Shown here: positions 57,701 to 64,000 of the stretch, in pieces | How the letters are laid out: the number at the start of each line of letters is the position of its first letter | Position numbering within the stretch: position 1 is the first letter of the stretch | Source: Dipteris shenzhenensis | Lineage: Eukaryota > Polypodiophyta > Polypodiopsida > Gleicheniales | Length of the DNA stretch: 64,000 bases | Reading direction: 5' to 3' (one strand) | NCBI GenBank assembly: GCA_047967505.1 | Contig: CM106538.1 | Translations under genes and position numbers: made by a program | Notes under the pieces: generated by a model | What the model saw: only the letters and a program-made list of their open reading frames with translations | The model's database searches: none | Told to the model about the DNA's origin: nothing

Positions 57701-58743
57701 AAGAGAAGGGCAAAGAGCATTTAGTTTGCAAGCTGAAGAAGAGTCTCTATGGTCTTAAGCAAGCACCTAGAGAATGGTATCAGAAGTTTGATGCTTTCAT
57801 TCGGTCCCAGGGTTTCAGAAGGAGTGAAATTGATCACTGCCTCTACACTAAAAGGGCTAAGGATAATAGCCCAATAATCCTGGCACTATATGTGGATGAT
57901 ATGCTATTGGCTAGCAAGAATACTTATGAGCTAGATGCATTAAAGGCCAAGTTGCATGAGGCCTTTGATATGAAGGATTTGGGATTTGCAGGTCATATTC
58001 TTGGTATGCGCATCACGCGTGATCGGAGTAGGAAACTCCTTTGGCTTTCACAAAAAGAGTATGTTACAAAAGTATTACAGCGTTTCAATATGGAGGGGGG
58101 GAAGGCAGTGAGTACTCCATTGCCTCCATATGTGAAATTGAGTCATACAGATAGTCCCAAATCAGATGACGAAAGGGCCATGATGGCCAAGGTTCCTTAT
58201 GCATCAGCAGTTGGGAGTCTTATGTATGCTATGATAGCTACTAGACCAGACATTGCATTTGCAGTGGGAGTTGTTAGCCGATATATGGCTAATCCAGGAA
58301 AGAGGCATTGGGAGGCAGTTAAGTGCATCATGAGGTACATGAAGGGTACTAAGGAGATGTGCATTTGCTTTGGTAAAGGAGACATGCGTGTACTTGGGTA
58401 CACAGATTCAGACTATGCAGGGCATGTGGATAGTAGGAGATCCACTTCTGGTTATGTGTTCACCTTTGCAGGTGGTGCAGTGTCGTGGATGTCTCGTGCA
58501 CAGAAGTGCATTGCTTTGTCTACCACAGAGGCTGAGTATGTTGCAGCCACAGAGGGTTGCAAGGAGGCTATATGGCTTGATCAGCTAGTGGGAGATTTGG
58601 GGATTCATACAGGTGTACCGACATTGCATAGTGATTCCATGAGTGCTATTCAGCTAGCACGGAATCCGGTCTTTCATGCAAAGACCAAACACATTGGGTC
58701 AGGTACCATTTCATTAGGGAGGTACTTGAGGACAAGCGCATAG
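54784..58743 (+). CDS. Copia-A2 gag-pol polyprotein (one late frameshift)
   Basis: Retrotransposon polyprotein, 1319 residues from ATG 54784 (MASSSTSEKEFF). Gag is followed by the zinc knuckle CYHCGKKGHMKKDC (residues 235-248) and the protease DSGAS (D321). The integrase HHCC region lies near 440-490, and its catalytic residues D511, D574 and E610 have the D-35-E spacing, although the usual NGVAER is NPVAEK. RT has MDVKTAFLHGDLHEEIYM and YVDD at 1036-1039. RNase H has D1208 (GYTDSDYAG) and the STTEAEY motif. A base is missing after 58696 (HI-E-VRYHF expected), so the frame ends early at 58743; the true C-terminus runs in another frame to the stop at 58847. Without that deletion the element would look intact. 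Acts in cytoplasmic virus-like particles and the nucleus. Confidence 0.93.
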   Translation: MASSSTSEKEFFSIKKFDGTNFSLWKEQIRDVLIQKKQIKPLAGIEAKPANMSEDDWNELDALAKSTIRLHLAESVYFTVVNEQTTEDLWKKLCATYEKETASNKVYLMKRLFELQMKEGVSIASHLNEFNIIFSQLQAQKMNFDAETKAIFLLCSLPSSWDTFRTAVSNSAPGGVLKFDDVVGSLLAEEIRRKSMDGNKQDAALNVQRGRSQFRGKSQERGKSRSKSRARNIECYHCGKKGHMKKDCYKLKREQKDKKKNANWGANQKEESPRGDKGKVKIEEINAVTHDSDNDVLFMSSLSAELLTTSDDAYSQDWILDSGASFHVTPHREWFSTYDSGKTGCVHLGNDYACDIVGAGDIKFSFANGSAFVLKHVRHVPKLTKSLISVGQLDDAGFHTTFGFQSWKIQKGSMLLARGAKCGTLYPLHVSGVFDHVVAITEQPSTSLWHCRLGHMSQNGMKLLCRLGYVPHLSFSDFEFCEHCLYGKQTKSAHKRRGKKEFEMLDLVHSDVCGPMPTRSLGGAEYYVTFIDDATRKVWAYAIARKSDVFQVFQKWLALVENQSGRTLKCLRTDNGGEYLSHDFQHFCDTRGIKRELTSPRTPEQNPVAEKMNRTIQERLQCMLSNASLSGGFWAEAMKTAVHVINRSPSKSLDGGIPEEAWSGKKPSYSHLRIFGCEAYAHVPKELRKKLDPKSRKCIFLGYGESGEMGYRLWDPEAKKIIRSHDVVFNEKKMHKAPMRDVEMRRITFQDVNPPAYVDRQQAVHAPNVQEMVQPSTLTGIQSRVDDGSSIGANDEPNVADMQVGQQAEMPLRRSSRVSRPPDRFVPGVDYVMLTDCGEPSCYREAMMREDQCKWEYAMQSEMSSLMKNKTWDLVSLPHGKKALQCKWVYKMKVTGDDVPRYKARLVAKGFKQEKGVDFDEIFSPVVKMTTLRCMLGLVASEDMELMQMDVKTAFLHGDLHEEIYMVQPEGFEEKGKEHLVCKLKKSLYGLKQAPREWYQKFDAFIRSQGFRRSEIDHCLYTKRAKDNSPIILALYVDDMLLASKNTYELDALKAKLHEAFDMKDLGFAGHILGMRITRDRSRKLLWLSQKEYVTKVLQRFNMEGGKAVSTPLPPYVKLSHTDSPKSDDERAMMAKVPYASAVGSLMYAMIATRPDIAFAVGVVSRYMANPGKRHWEAVKCIMRYMKGTKEMCICFGKGDMRVLGYTDSDYAGHVDSRRSTSGYVFTFAGGAVSWMSRAQKCIALSTTEAEYVAATEGCKEAIWLDQLVGDLGIHTGVPTLHSDSMSAIQLARNPVFHAKTKHIGSGTISLGRYLRTSA

Positions 58744-58847
58744 AGCTTGTCAAGGTTCATACAGATGATAACCCTGCAGATATGCTGACGAAGAGTCTAC
58801 CTAGTCAGCGGTTTGAGTATTGTCGTGTATTGATGGGCATTGGATAG
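58697..58847 (+). pseudogene. Frameshifted end of Copia-A2 RNase H
   Basis: Continuation of the pol frame after the single-base deletion: VRYHFIREVLEDKRIELVKV, then NPADMLTKSL and the stop TAG at 58845-58847. Confidence 0.9.
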
Positions 58848-58890
58848 TATGCTCACTGGTTGTTCTCCCTTAAAGGCACATTGTCCTTTA

Positions 58891-58899
58891 AGTGGGAGG
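58891..58899 (+). other. Polypurine tract of Copia-A2
   Basis: AGTGGGAGG two bases before the 3' LTR. Confidence 0.75.
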
Positions 58900-58900
58900 T

Positions 58901-59081
58901 TGTGGGGGTTAAAGGTCACTGTGCCTTAACCCCAGTTATGTACAATACTCAAACACATATATAAATGAATGAAAAAGAAGATTAGGGTGGTTCTGCACCC
59001 ACCAAAACTTGTGTGGCTCTCTGTCTCTCTCTCTCGCTCTCTCTCCCTCTTCCGTTCTTGCTTCCGTTGAGAGCACTCTCA
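58901..59081 (+). repeat. 3' LTR of Copia-A2
   Basis: 181 bp, same as the 5' LTR by eye. Confidence 0.97.
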
Positions 59082-59086
59082 CAAAG
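59082..59086. repeat. Target-site duplication of Copia-A2, right
   Basis: CAAAG after the 3' LTR. Confidence 0.96.
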
Positions 59087-59287
59087 ATTAGGTCGGTGAG
59101 ATATGGCTATAGCGCCAGGTCAACATGGTTTGATGAGTGGGATACTACTAACGCATCGGTCGGTGGCATAGCTTTATGGCACCAACTCGACAGGATAGTG
59201 AAACACAATGTTGCCAACTAATTTTTGTGGATGTTTGGGAGATATTGAGTTTTTGTTCTGGTTTTGTTATGCCAGGGGGGTGCTACA
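59087..59287. other. Short unassigned stretch between Copia-A2 and gypsy segment
   Basis: Was contiguous with the gag relic before Copia-A2 inserted. A short frame reads YGYSARSTWFDEWDTTNASV. It ends with CCAGGGGGGTGCTACAC, which might be a polypurine tract plus LTR start. Confidence 0.35.
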
Positions 59288-61859
59288 CTACTTGGACCTT
59301 GTGCAAATACGTTCAAATATGAAATTTGAAACTGCCTTACCATTTTTTGCATAGAGGGCGATAGCTTCAGCCCACTTAGTGACATACTGAGTGGCTACCA
59401 AAAGATACTTCTTTTTGTGGGCAGTCATGGGCAGGGGCCCGACAAAATCTATCTCCCACTTCTGAAATGGATGGATGGACATCACTGGGTGATGTTGTCC
59501 AGGACGCAAATCCTTCCTACCAAAGAGTTGGCATGGTTCACAAGTTTTGCAATGCATAGTGACATCCTTGAACAAGGTCGGCCAATAGTACCCAGCATGT
59601 AAAATCTTCTCAGCTGTATAGTCACTGGCATAGTGGCCTCCACAAAATCCATCATGATAATGCTTCATTACCTTAGGTACTTCATCTGCATCAATAGCCC
59701 ATCTTAGTACCCCATCCATGCCTTGACAGTACAACACCCCATCAAAGAGGGTGTAGTGCCTACTATCTCTGCGGATCTTCTTTCTCTCATAGCTAGTACT
59801 TTCTGGAGGAAAGGAGAAAGTAGTTAGAAACTTGTAGATACCGCCATACCATGGATCCCCAACTTCTATGGCTGCTACAAGGGTTACATCAAGGCACTCC
59901 TCTAAATCAATCAAAGCATTCTTCAAACTGTTGCAACAACCCCCTTTTATAATTTTGAAAGAAAAATCATATTCTTGTAAAATGGCCAACCATTTGGCCA
60001 ACCAGCCCATGGGATTTGGTGATTGAAGAACCTGCTTTGCAAGACCAGTGCTAGTGAGTATAATGAAGGACTTTCCAGCCACATAATGCTTAAATTTCTC
60101 AATGCAGAAAACCAAAGACAAGGCATGCTTGTCAGCCTTTGAGTAGCGTCGTTCGGTGTCGAGCAATTGTCGAGAAGCAAATCGAACGGGATACATGAAC
60201 CGATCCTCCCCTTGCTAGAGAAGAATACCTGCCAGAGTGTGCTCACCAAACGCAGGATTGATATAGAAAGTCTTTTACCAATCTGGATTGCGTAGAATGG
60301 GTTCTGAAGCTAGAGCATTCTTGATTTGTGCAAACCCATGATCACAATCCTCATCCCAAGAGAAATCAACCCCATCTTTTAATAGCATAGTCATGGGTCA
60401 TGTCAAAGCAGCATATTGATCAATGAAGCGGCGATAGTATCCTACTAGATTGACAAATGAGCGTACCTAATGTTTGGTTGTTAGCGGGGAGAGCTTGAGG
60501 ATGGATTCTACCTTCTCGGGGTCACAAGCTTGACACCCTCGGATGAGACAATATGTCCCAGTAACCTCCCTTGAGTGGCTCCAATGGTGCATTTCTCTGG
60601 GTTGAGACTGCCATTTGCATCATTGACCCTTTGGAAGGCCAACCTAACCTTCATGAGGTGCTCCTTACGTGATGAGAATATACAAAAATCATCTAAAAAC
60701 ACCTCCAAGAAATCACCCAAATAAGGAGAAAACACCATTTGCATAAATCTTTAAAAGGTAGTAGGAGCATTGGTGAGGCCAAATGGCATTACTTTGAATG
60801 CAAATGTCCCCCAGGGTGTGGCAAATGTGGTTTTAAGCACATCTTCTTCGGCAAATCTGATTTGATAAAACCCAGAGTAACCATCACAGAAAGTATACAT
60901 CTCATGACCACTTACCTTCTCAAGAATGAGGTCTTGAAAGGGAAGAGGATGATGGTCCCTCTTGGTAGCTGCATTGAGTTTCTTATAGTCGATGCAGACC
61001 CGCCACTTGTTGTTTTTCTTTGGGGTGACTACCACTGGTGAAACCCATTTAGTATTGTGAACCAGAACAATAAACCTAGCTTCTACAAGCTTCTGAAACT
61101 CCGAGCACAAAGCATTGGTCTGTAGGGGCCCTAATCTCTGATACTTCTGAGCCACAGGCTTTGCATCAGGCCTTAGCTCTATCTTGTCTCTATGGCAGCC
61201 ACATGGCGAAGGTGGTGGTAGCTAGTTGCAAAGAGGTCAGGGAAATCTTTGAACATTTCTAGGAACTCATCTTTCTCACTTGGAGTGAGGTCTGGGGAAA
61301 GCATAGATTCAAGTTGTTGAGGACTAGCTATTACCTTTTCTGTAGGTGGCGGGGTCGGAGACACCCCCATCATGTAAACTTTCTATCTGAGAACTCCTCC
61401 CACCCGTCTGATTCTTCCATTGATTCAGACACCGAGGATGAGAGAGCATCACTCTCTTGCTCCTCTTCTTCTTCTGGTTCTGAGTTAGACCCCCCAGGTG
61501 GTTGTTGCAAGAATTGAGGGGGTTGTGGAGGGAAAATCTTCTTTGAAGCGGGATCAGACTGAACTTTATCAAACTTTTGAGCAATCTCATTTGCTAACAC
61601 CATAGTTTCTGGATTCTCCCATTTAAGCTTGAGGCAGAATTCGTCACTTGCTCCTGCTACAAGGTAGCCCAGCACATGCTGAGTCATTCCAGCTCAAAAT
61701 CTGGCATTGTCCTCCTATGTGGCAATTAAACAAAATCCAGGAACATGGCTGCTCGATCCACATATGGACGTGCCGTCTCACCTTCTGACTGCTTCAAGTT
61801 TTCCACCTACAGGTACACATTCTCTGGCCCCTCTTCTTTGCCAAAATACTTAATCATCG
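59288..61859 (-). pseudogene. Ty3/gypsy gag-RT-RNase H-integrase segment, inverted
   Basis: Minus strand. From 61859: a gag part (MIKYFGKEEGPENVY; LGYLVAGASDEFCLKLKWEN), an acidic linker, RT 61155-60751 (KWVSPVVVTPKKNNKWRVCI; FGLTNAPTTF) and 60744-60508 (FLDDFCIFS, where YVDD or similar is usual; LLGHIVSSEGV). RNase H with integrase follows at 60196-59288 (PVRFASRQLLDTERRYS; zinc-binding H..H and CKTCEPC; first catalytic D in WEIDFVGPL). Protease was not found. Several stops and frame changes. The frame ends at FERICTR, exactly where the next residues FGTPMEIVSDNG begin on the opposite strand at about 61872. Confidence 0.88.
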
Positions 61860-62635
61860 TTGTTGTCAACCTTGGCCAGCTTTGGGACACCCATGGAAAT
61901 AGTATCTGACAATGGGAGTCCATTCTTAAATGAAGCAGTGGAGTTACTCATGGATCGCATGGGTATTGATCATCGCACTTCTAGAATCTATCATCCAGCA
62001 TCCATGGGTCAAACAAAGCAGACCAATGGCCTCCTTTGTAAAACCATGGGAAAAATGGCCACAGGGACAAGAGCCAGTGGGATCAGAAGGTCACAAAAGC
62101 CGTATGGGCTTACAACATCACTCATAAAACATCTACAGGTCACACTCCTTTTGAGTTGGTATATGGTACTGAGGCCATTTTACCACTAGAGATAGAGATT
62201 CTAGCTTTGAGATTGGCACAAGAACAGAGGATGACAGAAGATGAACATGTAGAGGCCCGGTTGGTGCAACTTGAGAAGATAGATGAAACCCGACGCCTTG
62301 CCCTACATCAAAAAGAGATTCAAAAGAATCAACAAAAGGCCCGCTTGGATGTTAAGATTCGCAAGGGATGGGAAAGACACTTTGCTGAGGGGGATGTTGT
62401 GCTATGCAACAGATCGGACCACCAAATGGATAAGAAGTTTCTGCCACTGTGGACCGGTCCATACAAAGTCATCAAGGAACGTAGCAATGGGTCTGTACAA
62501 GTTCAGGAGCTACATGAGCCATATGGCAGGAAGGTGATCAATAAGCGTTATCTCAAGCCCTTCTTTGTGCGTGATGGACCTAGACATGGAAATGCTATGC
62601 ATTCCCTGCCTGGGGGGGGGAACTATTATGGATAA
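61860..62635 (+). pseudogene. Ty3/gypsy integrase C-terminal half
   Basis: Plus strand: FGTPMEIVSDNGSPFLN with the second catalytic aspartate, then HPASMGQTKQTNGLLCK, where the third catalytic residue (E in the usual GQ.E) appears as K. A frameshift near 62150 leads to PFELVYGTEAILPLEIE-type sequence, a basic region and WTGPYKVIKERSNGSVQVQE with RYLKPFF at the end. It encodes the part missing from the minus-strand segment. Confidence 0.88.
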
Positions 62636-62713
62636 ATTTGTCTAAGGAAAAAGGCATTAATATGTGTGTGTGTTTGTATGTGTGGCAATAGTATAATAAA
62701 ATATGGTGTGCAT
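62636..62713. other. Gypsy 3' flank with short GT tract
   Basis: Non-coding, includes TGTGTGTGTGTTTG; ends at the Copia-B4 LTR. Confidence 0.5.
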
Positions 62714-63065
62714 TGTTGAGATATCGAGCTCCACTCGTGATATGCCATGGTGACAGTTGTGCATTTATGTCACCGACTTGTTAGCTGCAGATGCGGTTGG
62801 TACACCACCCATGAATAATAGCTGGATGACAGCTATCCTTATGTACTCTAGTTCGTGGCTCAGTTAGTATGCCACCTTAGTTAGCTGAGTTTGGTTTGAG
62901 ACCCACATATAGGGTTCTTCTATTTCTTTGTACTAGAGTTCTTTTGGCTTTCACAACTAAGAAGAGGAAAACTGTTTTCAGCCTCCACCTTTGTGTGTAT
63001 TCCCCCAATGTGTATGTGAGAAAGCCGCAAGTGAGACTCCTTCCTTCTCTCCCACTATTTTCACA
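62714..63065 (+). repeat. 5' LTR of Copia-B4
   Basis: 352 bp, TGTTGAGATATCGAG...TTTTCACA. Confidence 0.94.
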
Positions 63066-63077
63066 TGGTATCAGAGC
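63066..63077 (+). other. Primer-binding site of Copia-B4
   Basis: TGGTATCAGAGC immediately after the LTR. Confidence 0.92.
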
Positions 63078-63542
63078 CTGGTTCGTGGTAAGGAGCTCAA
63101 GAAAGCAAACCAAGTTCACGGTGACCTAGTAAGAGGACCAGTGTTGCTTTCCTTTTTCAAGTTTGGGAGCAAATCTCTACAGGTAGCACAGCCAGAAAGT
63201 GCAAGAGTGCATTGTCTCAGATTGAGACGCCCTTCGCGGTGTGGCGAGAGGGCAGTATATGCTACGGGAAAGGGCGTCCACCTCCTTGAGAAAAAGGCCC
63301 TGTATTTGCTATGCGACCACTGCTCTGCATGTCGGTGAAAAGTTGCCGCAGAAATTGCATCGTATGCCTATGCGCAGAGATATTGGGAGTTATAGAATCA
63401 TCCTTATTGCCTGTTCATGCAAAATCATCACTAGGAAGTGACTGTGTGGTCAAATACCACTTTCGTCAGTTTTGCAGATTTGCCCTTGTGAGGCAGAAGC
63501 TTTGTTTTTTTGCAGTGATAGAATATTTTTCAGTGTTTTGTA

Positions 63543-64000
63543 ATGGCGTCTGATTCTCTTTCACAGATTGTCACTGAAAAGCTTGACAAGAACAACTTCC
63601 AATCATGGAAGTTTAGAATGATGAATTTCCTTATGGGAAAAGGCTATTGGGAGTTCATTACATGAAATGAAGAAGAACCAGTTCTTCCTAATGTTCCCAA
63701 TCGACAGGAAATGCATGCATTTAAAGGATGGCATGAGAGAGCCAGAAAAGTTATGTATTGGCTGTCTATCAGTATTTCAGGTTCTATGATTGTGCATATT
63801 CAGGATGCAAGTACGCCAAAGGAGGCATGGGATACTTTGGCAAAAATGTACAGCACAAATACGCAAGCAAGGAAAATGTAGCTCAAGCAGGAGTTGCACA
63901 ATGTGCAGAGAGAAAATATGAGCATCAATGACTACCACATGAAGGTGAAGAAAATTGCGGATGCACTTGCTTCAATTGGGTCGCCAGTGGAAGATGATGA
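63543..64000 (+). pseudogene. Copia-B4 gag start with two stops
   Basis: ATG 63543, MASDSLSQIVTEKLDKNNF, then KFRMMNFLMGKGYWEFIT followed by TGA (codon 41; the homologous base in B3 is G, not T) and a TAG at codon 113 (63879-63881) that is shared with B3. Runs off the window at SPVEDDD. Confidence 0.92.

Larger units (their letters stand above)
53175..59081 (+). mobile_element. Copia-A2, complete young Ty1/copia element
   Basis: 5.9 kb. 181-bp LTRs (53175-53355, 58901-59081) that appear identical by eye, 5-bp target duplication CAAAG, primer-binding site, polypurine tract and an almost uninterrupted gag-pol frame. It is the best-preserved element in the window and probably its most recent insertion. 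One missing base in RNase H is the only clear coding defect. Confidence 0.97.
62714..64000 (+). mobile_element. Copia-B copy B4, 5' end (continues beyond window)
   Basis: 5' LTR, primer-binding site, 466-bp leader and the start of gag. Homologous to B3. Confidence 0.93.

Overview
This looks like a piece of a large, repeat-rich plant nuclear genome. The signs are one spliced plant-type aquaporin gene, several Ty1/copia and Ty3/gypsy retrotransposons nested in one another, TTTAGGG-like (plant telomere-type) degenerate repeats, kilobases of GA/GT microsatellite and a 100-N assembly gap. A fern or other seedless plant fits the style of the retrotransposons, but that is an impression and not a proof.

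Layout. 1-7884: a minus-strand copia element (family 'Copia-A', copy A1, cut by the window start) sits inside the integrase of a plus-strand element of a second family ('Copia-B', copy B1). 7885-14879: mostly unrecognised sequence holding the only clear host gene, a three-exon SIP-type aquaporin (9814-11310). 14880-21522: an old copia relic interrupted by a complete but decayed minus-strand element ('Copia-C', 16030-21517) with LTRs and a 5-bp target duplication. 22740-24230: a broken minus-strand gene resembling plant DUF8039 proteins, with 16-residue repeats. 24361-27300: a field of short palindromes, ~90-bp TTTAGGG-like repeats, AT-rich DNA and a tandem array of GC-rich hairpins, ended by Copia-B2 (27302-29756).

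29757-45760: the most unusual part. Two copies of a minus-strand reverse-transcriptase element lie head to tail. Its RT resembles the Penelope-like / RVT class and not LTR retrotransposons. Each copy has the order alpha, RT, gamma, alpha, where alpha is a direct repeat of about 0.95 kb, and each is followed on the right by a GT/GA microsatellite. The right-hand microsatellite (4.5 kb) has a higher-order pattern built on two conserved non-repetitive islands. A 247-bp MITE with 15-bp inverted ends and an 8-bp target duplication sits in the second copy, and part of another borders the assembly gap.

45761-64000: hairpins and palindromic tandem repeats, a proline-rich unrecognised coding relic apparently split by Copia-B3 (48386-51312), a gypsy gag relic, a complete and very young Copia-A2 (53175-59081, LTRs identical by eye, 5-bp target duplication, one frameshift), a gypsy pol that appears internally inverted (59288-62635), and the 5' end of Copia-B4 (62714 to the window end). 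Apart from the aquaporin, almost everything here is mobile DNA or its debris, so the genes do not form a pathway. What the window mainly records is the order of insertion, duplication, inversion and decay. Names such as Copia-A/B/C, alpha and gamma are labels made for this annotation.
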